NCBI GenBank assembly: GCA_002840095.1
Contig: PGZL01000009.1
Location: forward strand, 55,601 to 119,600
Length of the DNA stretch: 64,000 bases
From: Gammaproteobacteria bacterium HGW-Gammaproteobacteria-1
GTDB taxonomy: Bacteria > Pseudomonadota > Gammaproteobacteria > Thiohalomonadales > Thiohalomonadaceae
Reading direction: 5' to 3'
Of this stretch, positions 44,395 to 55,700 are shown one piece after another; the stretch's first letter is position 1; every line of letters starts with the position of its first letter. Below the pieces are notes generated by a model, which saw only the letters and a list, made by a program, of their open reading frames with translations, was not told the origin of the DNA and ran no database searches. The translations under genes were made by a program, and so were the position numbers.

Positions 44395-46155
44395 ATGTCT
44401 CTTACGCGTCGTCAGTTCATACAGTTGATGGGTATCGCCGGTGCCGCCGGCATGGTCCCCGGCCTGGCCTTCGGCAAGAAGGGCGGCAGCGCCCTGTACG
44501 ACATGCCGAAATTCGGCAACGTCAGCCTGCTGCACATCACCGACACCCACGCCCAGCTGCAGCCCGTGTACTTCCGCGAGCCCAGCGTCAACCTCGGCCT
44601 GGGCGGCTCCCTGGGCAAGGCGCCGCACCTGGTGGGCGACAAGCTGCTGGCCCATTTCGGCATCAAGCCCGGCTCCATCGAGGCCCATGCCTTCAGCTAT
44701 CTGAACTTCACCGAGGAAGCGCGCAAGTACGGCAAGGTCGGCGGCTTCGCCCACCTGGCCACCCTGGTCAAGCAGATCCGCGCCGAGCGCGGCGACGGCA
44801 ACTCCCTGCTGCTGGACGGCGGCGACACCTGGCAGGGTTCCGGCACCGCGCTGTGGACCCGCGGCAAGGACATGGTCGGTGCCTGCAACCAGCTGGGCGT
44901 GGACATCATGACCGGCCACTGGGAGTTCACCTACCTGGACAAGGAAGTGCTGGAGAACGTCGACGAGTTCAAGGGCGAATTCGTGGCGCAGAACATCAAG
45001 GTGAAGGAGGAGGCCCTGTTCGACGGCTTCCCCTCCTTCGACGAGAACACCGGCCACGCCTTCAAGCCCTACACCATCCGCAACGTCGGCGGCGTCAAGG
45101 TGGCGGTGATCGGCCAGGCCTTCCCCTACACCCCCATCGCCAATCCCTCGCGCTTCATCCCCAACTGGACCTTCGGCATCCGCGACGAGGCGATGCAGGA
45201 GATGGTGGACAAGGTGCGCAATGAGGAGAAGGCCGAGCTGGTGGTGGTGATCTCCCACAACGGCATGGACGTGGACCTGAAGATGGCGTCCGTCGTCTCC
45301 GGCATCGACGTGATCTTCGGCGGCCACACCCACGACGGCATGCCGGCGCCGTCCATCGTCAAGAACCGCGGCGGCCAGACCCTGGTCACCAACGCCGGCT
45401 CCAACGGCAAGTACCTGGGCGTGATGGACCTGGACGTGCGCGGCGGCAAGGTGCGCGATTTCCGCTACCGCCTGCTGCCGGTGTTCTCCAACCTGCTGCC
45501 GGCCGACGTCGAGATGCAGGCCTACATCGACAACGTGCGCAAGCCCTACCTGGGCCAGCTCAACGAGAAGCTGGCCACCGCCGGCGAGCTGCTCTACCGC
45601 CGCGGCAACTTCAACGGCACCTTCGACCAGATCATCTGCGACGCCCAGCGCGTGGTGGGCGATGCGCAGATCGCCCTGTCGCCGGGCTTCCGCTGGGGCA
45701 CCACCGTGCTGCCGGGCCAGGACATCACCATGGAGCACGTGCTGGATCAGACCTGCACCACCTATCCGGAAACCTACGTGCGCGAAATGAGCGGCGAGGA
45801 GGTCAAGCTGATCCTGGAGGACGTGCTGGACAACCTGTTCAACGAAGACCCCTATTACCAGCAGGGCGGTGACATGGTGCGCGTGTCCGGCCTCGACTAC
45901 GTGTGCGACCCGACGGCGAAGATGGGCGGCCGCGTCAGCGAGATGCGCCTGGACAACGGCAAGCTCATCGAGGCGGGCAAGAAGTACAAGGTGGCCGGCT
46001 GGGCCACGGTCGGTGCGCAGTCGCCGGGCCGTCCCATCTGGGAGATCGTGGCCGACTACCTGCGTGACCAGAAGGTGGCCAAGGTGACGAAGTTCAACAC
46101 TCCCAAGCTGAAGAGCATCGCCGGCAATCCGGGCATTGCCGGCTATTCCGCCTGA
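44395..46155 (+). CDS. soxB: Thiosulfohydrolase SoxB
   Basis: 586 aa with a Tat signal (LTRRQFIQLMG) and CTGAGGAG upstream. Periplasmic dimanganese enzyme of the Sox thiosulfate-oxidation pathway that hydrolytically releases sulfate from the SoxYZ-bound cysteine-S-thiosulfonate. Metallophosphatase-fold motifs: HITDTHAQL, DGGDTWQGS, TGHWEFTY, SHNGMDVD and GGHTHDG, with a C-terminal 5'-nucleotidase-like domain. No soxXYZACD genes are in the window, so it is an orphan locus here. It has its own terminator. Confidence 0.96.
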   Translation: MSLTRRQFIQLMGIAGAAGMVPGLAFGKKGGSALYDMPKFGNVSLLHITDTHAQLQPVYFREPSVNLGLGGSLGKAPHLVGDKLLAHFGIKPGSIEAHAFSYLNFTEEARKYGKVGGFAHLATLVKQIRAERGDGNSLLLDGGDTWQGSGTALWTRGKDMVGACNQLGVDIMTGHWEFTYLDKEVLENVDEFKGEFVAQNIKVKEEALFDGFPSFDENTGHAFKPYTIRNVGGVKVAVIGQAFPYTPIANPSRFIPNWTFGIRDEAMQEMVDKVRNEEKAELVVVISHNGMDVDLKMASVVSGIDVIFGGHTHDGMPAPSIVKNRGGQTLVTNAGSNGKYLGVMDLDVRGGKVRDFRYRLLPVFSNLLPADVEMQAYIDNVRKPYLGQLNEKLATAGELLYRRGNFNGTFDQIICDAQRVVGDAQIALSPGFRWGTTVLPGQDITMEHVLDQTCTTYPETYVREMSGEEVKLILEDVLDNLFNEDPYYQQGGDMVRVSGLDYVCDPTAKMGGRVSEMRLDNGKLIEAGKKYKVAGWATVGAQSPGRPIWEIVADYLRDQKVAKVTKFNTPKLKSIAGNPGIAGYSA

Positions 46156-46165
46156 CGACAAGCGC

Positions 46166-46208
46166 AATGGGCTCCACCGCCGTAGCGCGGCGGCGGAGCC
46201 CATTTCCT
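46166..46208 (+). terminator. Terminator after soxB
   Basis: AATGGGCTCC...GGAGCCCATT stem with inner CCGCCG/CGGCGG pairing, followed by TTCCTC, 10 nt after the soxB stop. Suggests soxB is transcribed alone. Confidence 0.75.
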
Positions 46209-46332
46209 CACCGCGAATTCACACACTCTTTCCCGACAATTTTTTATGCTAGCCTAGGCCCACATCGGACCTGGGCCCCTGTGCCATGGCTGCGATTCCC
46301 GTATACCCGAAACCCGAAGCCATTCCTATCTG

Positions 46333-49300
46333 ATGCGTCCATCATTCCTGTTCCGCAGCAAGACCAGCCTCGGCATACTGGCCGTGCTGGTGCTGCTGCT
46401 CGCCGCCCTGTTGTGGCGGCAGCACAACCTGGAATGGACCGCGGCGGAACGGCACCAGCGCGCCCAGGTCACCGCGGCTGCGGATCTGGTGGCGGCGGCG
46501 TTGCGGCAGAGTGTCGTGGCGGGCGATGCGGCCGAGGTGGAACGGCTGGCCCGCATCCTGGCGGACGGGCGCTGGCTGGTCTATGTGCGGGTCTATGGCC
46601 GGGACCAGATGTTCGTGGAGACCGGTACCCCGCCGGTGATCGGCGGCGCGGCCGCCCCGGCGCTGGTGGCCGATGCGCTCATTGCCGATGGCGACTATGC
46701 CTACGGCCGGGTCGAGGTGGGCCTGACGCCGCTGGTGGAGGCCCATGTCTCGCGCTGGTTCGGTTTCGATACCTTCGACATCATGCTGCTGCTCGTCGCC
46801 GCGGGTATGGGCGTCGCCTTTGCGCTGCAGGGGCTGCTGTTCCGTGATCTGCGCCGTCTGAAGGAGGGGGCGCGGCACATCGCCACCGGCGAATACGGCT
46901 ATCAGCTGCCGGTGGAGGGCAATGATGCACTGGCACAGGCGGTGGCCGCCTTCAACGGCATGTCGCGCAGCCTGCAGCAGGCCCACTCCCTCGACGTGGA
47001 ACGGGAGCGCGCCCTGCGCCTGAGCGAAATGCGCCTGGCCGAGGCACAGCGCATCGCCTCGCTGGGGCACTGGGAATGGAATTACGCTACCGATCGCATC
47101 TACTGGTCGGACGAAATCTACCGCATCTTCGGCCTGTCGCCCCAGGCCGTCGCCGCCACCTATGAGGACTTCCTCTCCTTCGTGCATGCGGGCGATCGCG
47201 CCGCGGTGCGCGAGGCCATCGATGCGGCGCTCACCCGGCAGCGCCCCTTCAACCTGTTGCACCGCATCGTGCGCCACGACGGCGAGGAACTGCGGGTGCG
47301 TCAGCGCGGCGAAGTGTTCCGCGCCGCCGACGGCACGCCGCTGCGCATGGTCGGTACGGTGCAGGACGTCACCGAGGTGCGCCGCGCCACGGAGGAATTG
47401 CGCAGCCAGCAATACTGGCTGGAGACCCTGCTCGATGCCATGCCCGACTTCGTCTGTTTCAAGGACGGCGCCGGGCGCTGGCTGGTGGCCAACCGTTTCG
47501 GCTTGCAGATATTCGGCCTGGAGGAGGTGGACTACCGCGGCAAGACCGACAGCGAGCTGGCGCAGCACAGCCGATTCTATCGCGACGCCCTGGAAGCCTG
47601 TGCCGACAGCGACGGCGCGGTGTGGCAGTCGGGCGAGTCGCAGTGGTCGGAAGAGGTGGTCCCGCGTCCCGACGGCCCCAGCCTCCTGTTCGAAATCACC
47701 AAGGTTCCGCTTTACAACGCCGACGGCAGCCGCAAGGGCCTGGTGGTGGTGGGCCGCGACGCCACCGAGCGGCGGCGCGCCGAGGCGGCCTTGCAGGAGA
47801 AGAGCCGGCAGATCATTTCCCTGCTGGAAAGCACCACCGACGCCTACCTCGCCGTGGATCGTCATTGGCACGTGACCTACTTCAACGCCGAGGCCGAGCG
47901 GCTGCTGGAGGTGACGCGGCAACAGGCGCTGGGGCAGGAACTGTGGGACGTGGCGCCGGAACTGGCCAGCAGTTTCTACAAGCGCTTCGCCCAGGCCCTG
48001 AAGCAGCAGCAGCACCAGCAGTTCGAAGGCTACTATCCGCCCCTGCAGAAATACTTTGAAACCCATCTCTATCCGTCGGAGGACGGCCTGTGGGTGTTCT
48101 TCCGCGACGTGACCGAACGGCACGAGAACGAGGCGGCGCTGCGCGAGAACAGCGCCCGCAGCCAGGCGGTGCTGGAAAACATCCTCGACGGCATCGTCAC
48201 CATCGACGGCAGCGGGCTGATCACCGGCTTCAACCATGCCGCCGAGCAAATCTTCGGCTACAGCGCCGCCGACATCCTGGGCAGGAGCGTGACCCTGTTG
48301 ATGCCGGAACCCTATCGCAGCCAGCACGATGCCTTCGTGCGGCGCTACCTCTCCACCCGCGACAACGCCCAGGCATTGGGGCGTTCGCGTGAGATGATCG
48401 GCGTGCGCAACGACGGCAGCGCCTTCCCGCTGGAAATATCCCTGTCCGAGGCCACCCAGCACGAACAGCCGCTGTTCATCGCGGTACTGCGCGACCTGAC
48501 CGAACGGCGCACCGCCGACGAGAACATGCGCCTGGCGGCCAAGGTGTTCGACAACAGCGTCGAGGGTATCCTGGTCACCGACGCCGCGGGTCGCATCATG
48601 CGCGTCAACCGCGCCTTCAGCGCCATTACCGGCTATGGCGAGGACGAGATACTCGGCAAGACCCCGGCGGTGCTCAAGTCCGGACGCCACGACGAGGATT
48701 TCTATCAGGCCATGTGGGGGCGCCTGCGCGCCGAAGGCAAGTGGCAGGGGGAGATCTGGAACCGGCGCAAGAACGGCGAGGTGTATCCGGAATGGCTGTC
48801 CATCAACCAGCTGCCCGACGCCAGCGGCCAGGTCAGCCACTACGTTGCCATCTTCAGCGACATCACCGAGAAGAAGGAGGCGGAGCAGCGCATCTACCAT
48901 CTCGCCTATTACGATCCGCTGACCGAACTGCCCAACCGCACCATGTTCCACGGCCGCCTGCTGCAGGCCATGGCCGAGGCCAAGCGCAACCGGCGCATGG
49001 TGGCGCTGCTGTACATCGATCTGGATCGCTTCAAGAACATCAACGACACCCTGGGCCACTTCATCGGCGACGAACTGCTCAAGGAAGCGGCGCGGCGCCT
49101 GCTCGACAGCGTGCGCGAGTGCGATACGGTGGCGCGCCTCGGCGGCGACGAGTTCGTCATCATGCTCACCGATCTGCATCACGAAACCGAGATCGCACAC
49201 ATCGCCCAGCAGGTACTGGCGGCGATGGGCGTGCCGTTCCAGTTGCAGGGGCACGAGGTGTTCGTGACCACCAGCGCCGGCATCAGCGTGTACCCGCTCG

Positions 49301-50223
49301 ATGCCGATACGCTGGAAGACATGATCAAGTACGCCGACACCGCCATGTACCACGCCAAGGAGGCGGGACGGAACAACTACCAGTTCTATCGCAGCGAGAT
49401 GAACGCCTCCGCCTTCGAGCGCCTGGTGATGGAGAACAGCCTGCGCCGCGCCCTGGAGCGCGGGGAATTCGAACTGTATTACCAGCCGCAGAACTCGCTC
49501 AGCGACGGCCGCATCGTCGGCGTCGAGGCGCTGCTGCGCTGGCACCATCCGGATCTGGGGACGGTGATGCCGTCCCAATTCATACCGGTGCTGGAGGAGA
49601 CCGGCATGATCCTGCCGGTGGGGGAGTGGGTGCTGCGCAGCGCCTGCCGGCAGATCGCCGCCTGGCAGGCTGCCGGCTACGGCCCGCTGCGGGTGGCGGT
49701 CAACCTGTCGCCGCGCCAGTTCTGCCAGAGCGGCCTGCTGGAGTCGGTACGCGCCGCCTTGCAGGACAACGGCGCCGATCCGACCTGGCTGGAACTGGAG
49801 ATCACAGAAGGCAGCCTGATGGGCAATGCCGAGGCCGGCGTCGCCACCCTGCGCCAGCTCAAGGAGCTGGGCGTCTGGCTCTCGGTGGACGATTTCGGCA
49901 CCGGCTATTCCTCGCTCAGCTATCTCAAGCGTTTCCCCATCGACACCCTGAAGATCGATCAGTCCTTTGTCCGCGACGTCACCTCCGATCCGGACGATGC
50001 CGCCATTGCCGGCACCATCATCGCCATGGGCCACAGCCTCAATCTGCACGTGCTGGCGGAGGGGGTCGAGGCGGAGGATCAGTTGCAGTTCCTGCGTGCC
50101 CACGGCTGCGATCAGGTGCAGGGCTATCTGTTCAGCCAGCCGCAGCCGGCGCAACGTATCGAACAGATGCTGGGCGAGGGGCGGCGGCTGGCCCTGGGAC
50201 ATATGCCGGAGCCCGGCGCCTGA
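46333..50223 (+). CDS. Multi-PAS GGDEF-EAL membrane protein
   Basis: 1296 aa. Two membrane segments (about 12-30 and 150-175) flank a periplasmic domain; a HAMP-like region follows, then four to five PAS domains between about 230 and 850. The GGDEF domain has RECD (I-site) five residues before an intact GGDEF at 937-941. The EAL domain has Glu1065 in GVEALLRW, DDFGTGYSSLSYL and IDQSF. Both catalytic sites look intact, so net activity on c-di-GMP depends on regulation. Stands alone downstream of soxB; the PAS ligands are unknown. Confidence 0.93.
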   Translation: MRPSFLFRSKTSLGILAVLVLLLAALLWRQHNLEWTAAERHQRAQVTAAADLVAAALRQSVVAGDAAEVERLARILADGRWLVYVRVYGRDQMFVETGTPPVIGGAAAPALVADALIADGDYAYGRVEVGLTPLVEAHVSRWFGFDTFDIMLLLVAAGMGVAFALQGLLFRDLRRLKEGARHIATGEYGYQLPVEGNDALAQAVAAFNGMSRSLQQAHSLDVERERALRLSEMRLAEAQRIASLGHWEWNYATDRIYWSDEIYRIFGLSPQAVAATYEDFLSFVHAGDRAAVREAIDAALTRQRPFNLLHRIVRHDGEELRVRQRGEVFRAADGTPLRMVGTVQDVTEVRRATEELRSQQYWLETLLDAMPDFVCFKDGAGRWLVANRFGLQIFGLEEVDYRGKTDSELAQHSRFYRDALEACADSDGAVWQSGESQWSEEVVPRPDGPSLLFEITKVPLYNADGSRKGLVVVGRDATERRRAEAALQEKSRQIISLLESTTDAYLAVDRHWHVTYFNAEAERLLEVTRQQALGQELWDVAPELASSFYKRFAQALKQQQHQQFEGYYPPLQKYFETHLYPSEDGLWVFFRDVTERHENEAALRENSARSQAVLENILDGIVTIDGSGLITGFNHAAEQIFGYSAADILGRSVTLLMPEPYRSQHDAFVRRYLSTRDNAQALGRSREMIGVRNDGSAFPLEISLSEATQHEQPLFIAVLRDLTERRTADENMRLAAKVFDNSVEGILVTDAAGRIMRVNRAFSAITGYGEDEILGKTPAVLKSGRHDEDFYQAMWGRLRAEGKWQGEIWNRRKNGEVYPEWLSINQLPDASGQVSHYVAIFSDITEKKEAEQRIYHLAYYDPLTELPNRTMFHGRLLQAMAEAKRNRRMVALLYIDLDRFKNINDTLGHFIGDELLKEAARRLLDSVRECDTVARLGGDEFVIMLTDLHHETEIAHIAQQVLAAMGVPFQLQGHEVFVTTSAGISVYPLDADTLEDMIKYADTAMYHAKEAGRNNYQFYRSEMNASAFERLVMENSLRRALERGEFELYYQPQNSLSDGRIVGVEALLRWHHPDLGTVMPSQFIPVLEETGMILPVGEWVLRSACRQIAAWQAAGYGPLRVAVNLSPRQFCQSGLLESVRAALQDNGADPTWLELEITEGSLMGNAEAGVATLRQLKELGVWLSVDDFGTGYSSLSYLKRFPIDTLKIDQSFVRDVTSDPDDAAIAGTIIAMGHSLNLHVLAEGVEAEDQLQFLRAHGCDQVQGYLFSQPQPAQRIEQMLGEGRRLALGHMPEPGA

Positions 50224-50227
50224 GCGG

Positions 50228-50250
50228 CTCCCGGCTTGAGGCCGGGGCGC
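50228..50250 (+). terminator. Candidate terminator after the GGDEF-EAL gene
   Basis: CCCGGC-TTGAG-GCCGGG stem starting a few nt after the stop, followed by GCGCTTATTG. The U-run is weak. Confidence 0.4.
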
Positions 50251-50421
50251 TTATTGATTACTATCACGCCCCGTATGTTTATCACGCCGCCATAAAACAC
50301 TCTCCGGTTTTCTCCTGTGGGCCATCGCGCCCACGCGCCGACGCCGTCCCCAAGCACCTTCGTGCCGCAGCCACGCCCCCTGGTTGTGACGTTCACTTGA
50401 ATTTATGCAGGTTTTTTCTGA

Positions 50422-51900
50422 ATGATTAAATCCGTACGCAGCAGCTGGTTTTCCAATATCCGCGGCGACGTGCTCGCCGGCCTGGTGGTGGCGCTGGCGC
50501 TGATCCCCGAGGCCATCGCCTTTTCCATCATCGCCGGGGTCGACCCCAAGGTGGGCCTGTATGCTTCGTTCTGTATCGCGGTGGTGATCGCCTTCGTCGG
50601 CGGCCGTCCCGGCATGATCTCCGCCGCCACCGGCGCCATGGCCCTGCTGATGGTGACCCTGGTGAAGGAGCATGGTCTGCAATACCTGCTGGCCGCCACC
50701 CTGCTCACCGGCGTGCTGCAGATCATCGCCGGCTACATCAAGCTCGGCTCGCTGATGCGCTTCGTGTCGCGTTCGGTGGTCACCGGCTTCGTCAATGCGC
50801 TGGCGATCCTGATCTTCATGGCACAGCTGCCTGAGTTAACCAATGTGACCTGGCACGTCTATGCCATGACCGCCGCCGGCCTCGGCATCATCTATCTGTT
50901 CCCCTACATCACCAAGGCGATCCCCTCGCCGCTGGTGACCATCGTGGTGCTCACCGCCGTTGCGATGGTATTGGACCTGGATATCCGTACCGTGGGCGAC
51001 ATGGGCGAGCTGCCTGACACGCTGCCCATCTTCCTCTGGCCCGACGTGCCGCTCACCTTCGAGACTCTGGCCATCATCTTCCCCTATTCGGTGTCGCTGG
51101 CGATGGTGGGCCTGCTGGAGTCGTTGATGACCGCCACCATCGTCGACGACCTCACCGACACCGGCAGCGACAAGAACCGCGAGTGCAAGGGCCAGGGCGT
51201 AGCCAACATCGCCTCCGGCCTGATGGGCGGCATGGCCGGCTGCGCGATGATCGGCCAGTCGGTGATCAACGTGAAATCCGGCGGTCGTACGCGCCTGTCC
51301 ACCTTGACCGCGGGCAGCGTGCTGTTGCTGCTGGTGGTGTTCCTCGGCGACTGGGTGGCGCAGATCCCCATGGCGGCCCTGGTGGCGGTGATGATCATGG
51401 TGTCCATCGGCACCTTCAGCTGGGAGTCGCTGCGCAATCTGCGCAGGCACCCGGCCAGCACCAGCCTGGTGATGGTCACCACCGTGGTGGTGGTGGTGGC
51501 CACCCACAACCTGGCCTATGGCGTGTTTGTCGGCGTGCTGTTGGCGGCGATGTTCTTCGCCAACAAGGTGGCGCAATACAAGTATGTGACGTCGGCCCTG
51601 AGCAGTGACGGCACGACCCGCACCTATACCGTGGTGGGGCAGGTGTTCTTCGCGTCGGCGGACAAGTTCGTCGAGTTCTTCGATTTCAGGGAAGTGATCG
51701 ACCGGGTGGTGATTGATCTGTGCCAGGCCCACTTCTGGGACATCACCGCGGTGGCCGCCCTGGACAAGGTGGTGCTCAAGTTCCGCCGCGAGGGCACCGA
51801 AGTTGAAATCATCGGCCTCAACGAGGCCAGCGCCACCATCGTCGATCGTTTCGCCGTGCACGACAAGCCGGATGCCGTGGACCAGCTGATGGGCCACTGA
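50422..51900 (+). CDS. SulP family anion transporter with STAS domain
   Basis: 492 aa. About 11-12 hydrophobic helices ([49 protein letters not shown]) followed by a C-terminal STAS domain (about 400-490, [16 protein letters not shown]). Inner-membrane carrier; SulP members move sulfate, bicarbonate or other anions, and the substrate cannot be told from sequence. The Shine-Dalgarno is poor. A UspA-tandem gene follows after 13 nt, a common SulP-Usp pairing. Near soxB, sulfate is an attractive but unproven substrate. Confidence 0.93.
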   Translation: MIKSVRSSWFSNIRGDVLAGLVVALALIPEAIAFSIIAGVDPKVGLYASFCIAVVIAFVGGRPGMISAATGAMALLMVTLVKEHGLQYLLAATLLTGVLQIIAGYIKLGSLMRFVSRSVVTGFVNALAILIFMAQLPELTNVTWHVYAMTAAGLGIIYLFPYITKAIPSPLVTIVVLTAVAMVLDLDIRTVGDMGELPDTLPIFLWPDVPLTFETLAIIFPYSVSLAMVGLLESLMTATIVDDLTDTGSDKNRECKGQGVANIASGLMGGMAGCAMIGQSVINVKSGGRTRLSTLTAGSVLLLLVVFLGDWVAQIPMAALVAVMIMVSIGTFSWESLRNLRRHPASTSLVMVTTVVVVVATHNLAYGVFVGVLLAAMFFANKVAQYKYVTSALSSDGTTRTYTVVGQVFFASADKFVEFFDFREVIDRVVIDLCQAHFWDITAVAALDKVVLKFRREGTEVEIIGLNEASATIVDRFAVHDKPDAVDQLMGH

Positions 51901-51913
51901 GGAGAACAACAAC

Positions 51914-52756
51914 ATGACCAACGTGATCGCCTGCATCGACGGCACCGCCGTCACCCCCGCCGTGTGCGACTACGCCGCCTGGGCCAGCCTGCGCCTGGAG
52001 GCGCCGCTGATCCTGCTGCACGTGCTGGACAAGTCGGAATATCCCATCGAGAGCAACCTCACCGGCAACATCGGCCTCGGCAGCCGGGAGGCCTTGCTGG
52101 AGGAATTGGCGACGCTGGATCAGAAACGCGGCCGGCTGGCCCTGGAGCAGGGCCGCCTGATGCTGGAAGAGGCGCAGCACCGCGTCATCAACGACGGCGT
52201 CGCCGAACCGATCACGCGTCAGCGCCACGGCAGCCTGATCGAAACCCTAGTGGAAATGGAACCGGATACCCGCCTGCTGGTACTGGGCAAGCACGACGAA
52301 AACCTCAACGAGCACATTGGCAGCCGGCTGGAAAACGTGGTGCGTATCATGCACCGCCCGATCCTGGTCACCACCGATGTCTATCATCCGCCACGCCGCT
52401 TCCTGGTGGCGTTCGACGGCAGTGAAACCACCCGCAAGGGCGTGGAGATGATCGCCGCCAGCCCATTGTTCCTTGGCCTGCCCTGTCACCTGCTGATGAT
52501 CGGCGCCGACAGCAAGGCGAACCAGGGACAACTGGCGTGGGCGCGGGATTGCCTGGAGGCCGCCGGTTTCGAGGTTCACACCGCACTGCGCGCAGGCGAT
52601 GTGGAGCGCACGTTATGCGACTACCGCGCCGAGCAGGATATCGATCTGCTGGTGATGGGCGCCTACGGCCATTCCGTCATCCGCCGCTTCCTGGTGGGCA
52701 GCACCACCACCAGCGTGATGCGCAACGCCACCGTGCCGGTACTGCTGCTGCGCTGA
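51914..52756 (+). CDS. Tandem universal stress protein
   Basis: 280 aa, two UspA domains. The first (about 1-155) is more diverged, with an insertion. The second (about 160-280) carries the ATP-binding-type motif GAYGHSVIRRFLVGSTT. GAGGAGAA lies upstream. It follows the SulP gene in an operon and likely modulates or reports on transporter activity. Only 1 nt separates its stop from that of the convergent gene. Confidence 0.93.
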   Translation: MTNVIACIDGTAVTPAVCDYAAWASLRLEAPLILLHVLDKSEYPIESNLTGNIGLGSREALLEELATLDQKRGRLALEQGRLMLEEAQHRVINDGVAEPITRQRHGSLIETLVEMEPDTRLLVLGKHDENLNEHIGSRLENVVRIMHRPILVTTDVYHPPRRFLVAFDGSETTRKGVEMIAASPLFLGLPCHLLMIGADSKANQGQLAWARDCLEAAGFEVHTALRAGDVERTLCDYRAEQDIDLLVMGAYGHSVIRRFLVGSTTTSVMRNATVPVLLLR

Positions 52757-52757
52757 A

Positions 52758-55700
52758 TTACGGGGCGGGCTCCGCCGCCGGGGCGTAGACGGCGTAGTCG
52801 TTCTTGTTCCTGCGCTTGACGGCGTACATGGCCTGGTCGGCGCAGCTGACCAGCGTTTCCGGATTATCGGCGTGCAGCGGATAGAGGCTGATGCCGATGC
52901 TGGCGCCGATGTGGAATTCGTGGCCGTCGATGTGGAAGGGCATGCACAGGCTGGCGATGATCTTGCCGGCCACGGCCTCCGCGTTGATGGGGGTGCTGAT
53001 GTTGCGCAGGATGACGGTGAACTCGTCGCCGCCCATGCGTGCCACGGTGTCGGACTCGCGCACGATTTCCTGCATGCGCTGCGCCACTTCCCGCAACACG
53101 CGGTCGCCCATGTCGTGACCGCAGGTGTCGTTCACTTCCTTGAAGCCGTCGAGGTCGAGGAACAGCAGTCCGACGGCGCCGCCGTTGCGGCGTGCGGCGG
53201 CGACGGCGCGCTCCAGCCGGTCGAAGAACAGCGGACGGTTGGGCAGGTTGGTCAGCACGTCGAAATGGGCCAGGTGTTCCAGCCGTGCCTCCAGCTCCTT
53301 GCGCGCGCTGATGTCGTGCTTGATGGCGACGTAGTGGACGATGTGGTCCTGGCTGTCGCGCACCGGCGCAATGGCCATGATCTCCGTATAGAGCGAGCCG
53401 TCCTTGCGCCGGTTGATGATTTCCCCGCGCCACACCTTGCCCGTCGTGATGCTGCCCCATAGCTGGCTGTAAAAGGCCGTTCCCTGCTGGCCGCTCTTGA
53501 GGATGCTGGGCCGCTGGCCGATGGCCTCCTCGCTGGTATAGCCGGTCATGGCGGTGAAGGCGGGATTGACGTATTCGATGGTGCCGTTCGGATCGGCGAT
53601 GACCACGGCTTCCGCCGCCGCCTCGATGGCGACGCTGCGGGTGTGCAGGGCCTCGCGGATGCGGCGCTGTTCGGTGATGTCGCGGGTGATGCCGAGGATG
53701 CCGTTGGGCTTGCCGTCGGCACCGCACATCAGGGTGACCATGACGTCGGTCCACACGGTGGAGCCGTTCTTGCACGGCTGTTCCAGTTCCCAGTGGTGCT
53801 GCAGCACCTCGCCGGTTTCCAGCACGTGGCGGATGCCTTCCCCGGCGATGCGCGCCGAGTCCGGTGTCAAGGCCTGCTCCATCGTCTGTTGCATCACCTC
53901 TTCCACGGTAAAGCCGCGCAGGCGTTCCACCGACGGGCTGACGTAGGTGAATTTGCCGCCCAGATCCATGGTCCAGATGACATCGAAGGCGTTCTCCGCC
54001 AGCAGGCGGTAGTGCCGTTCGCTGTTGCGCAGGGCCTGTTCGATGCGCTTGCGTTCGCTGATGTCGTTGAAGGAGACGAAGGCAGCCGGCTTGCCGTCGA
54101 AGGTGGTCACCGCGGCGGACAGATAGACCCAGAACTCGTCGCCGCTATCGTCCTTCAGCCGCGCCTCGAAATCGGTCACCTGGCCGTGGCTGCGCAGCAG
54201 GCCGTGCATGATCTCGCGCTGCTGCGGATCGGCCCAGTAATCCGGCGCGCTACGGCCGATGGCGGCGCGCTTGCTGAGGTTGAAACTCTGCTCGGCACGG
54301 TGGTTGATGTAGAGCACGCTGTTGTCGGCCAGATTGGTGACCACCACCGGGAACGGCGCCGTTTCGGTCAGGGTGCGGTAGTTTTCCTCCGAACTGCGCA
54401 GCTGTTCCTGCAGGCGGTTGCGCTCGGTGACGTCGATGGCCAATGCCACTACGCCGCTGAGTCCACCGTCCACATCGCGCAGGGCGGCGTTCATCCATTC
54501 GCACAATATCCGCTCGCCGGATTTGGTCAGGTTCCAGTTGATGGAGCGGCTGTCGGGCGCCTGGTCCACGACTGCCTGCACCGCACGCCGGACCTCGGCA
54601 CGCTCGCCGGGCGGCACCATGAAATCGAGGAAGTTGCGTCCCAGCACCTCCTCGGCGCGCCAGCCGAAGATCTGTTCCGCCTGCCGGTTCCAGGCCGTCA
54701 CCTGTTGCCGTTCATCGGAGACGATGATGGCCATGGGCGCATTCTGGTACACCACGCGGTAACGCTGCTCGCTGATGCGGAGGCGGCGGTTGAGCCGCAT
54801 GATATAGAGGATGATGCCGCCGCCCAGCAGCGTGATCAGCCCACCGAGACCGATGGACCAGTAAAACAGCGTCAGGTCCACCTGCGGGTTGGGGTCGAAC
54901 AGAAAACCCTCGAAGTCATAGTTCTGCGGCAGCATGCCCAGGTTGGCGTAGCTGCCGGCAATGTGGCGCCAGCGCCACGGGTTCATATAACCCAGCTCGA
55001 TGAGCTCGGGCAGGATCAGGCGCTGCAGGGTGCGCGCCTCGTAGAGCAGGTGCTCGGTGCTGCGCTGGCTGTTGTACTCGCGCTGGATCAGTTCCGCGAT
55101 TTCTTCCGGGTGGGCGAGGGCATAGGCCCAGCCGCGCAGGCTGGCGTCGCGGAAGGCGCTGACCAGGGCGGGCGAGCGTTCCGCCAGCCGGGTGCTGGTG
55201 AACAGGCTGTCGCCGTAGAAGTCGATGCCGGCAGAGCGCGGGGTGATTTCCAGAAAGTCGATCTTGCGTCGCAGCAGTTCGTAGGGTTCGTCGGTGGAGT
55301 AGGCGGCCACCGCGGCGACGCGCTCGTCGATCAGGTCGTCCAGCCGTTCGTTGCGCGGCTCCAGCCTGAAATCCGCGGGTTTCAGTCCCATGGCCTGGAT
55401 GAAGGCGGACAGTTCGTGTTCGTGCGGCACCACCTGGATGGTCTTGCCGATGAGGTCGTGTACCGTCTCCACGTCGGGCCGCCGTTTGGCCAGCAGGATC
55501 AGCGGCGAATGCTGGAACACCACCGCCACCGCCACCACCGGCTTGCCCGCGGCGTGGGCCAGCAGCAGTTCGGAGGCGCCGATGCCGAAGTCCGCCTTGC
55601 CGGCGATGACATCGGCCACGGGATCCCGCTCCGGGTGTCCTTCCCTGAGGGTGACGTCCAGCCCGGCATCGCGGTAGTAGCCCTGGGCCAGCGCGGCGTA

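Noticed and set aside
46342-50202. Nearly 1290-codon minus-strand frame
   Set aside because: Antisense to the PAS-GGDEF-EAL gene, whose catalytic motifs are clear on the plus strand.
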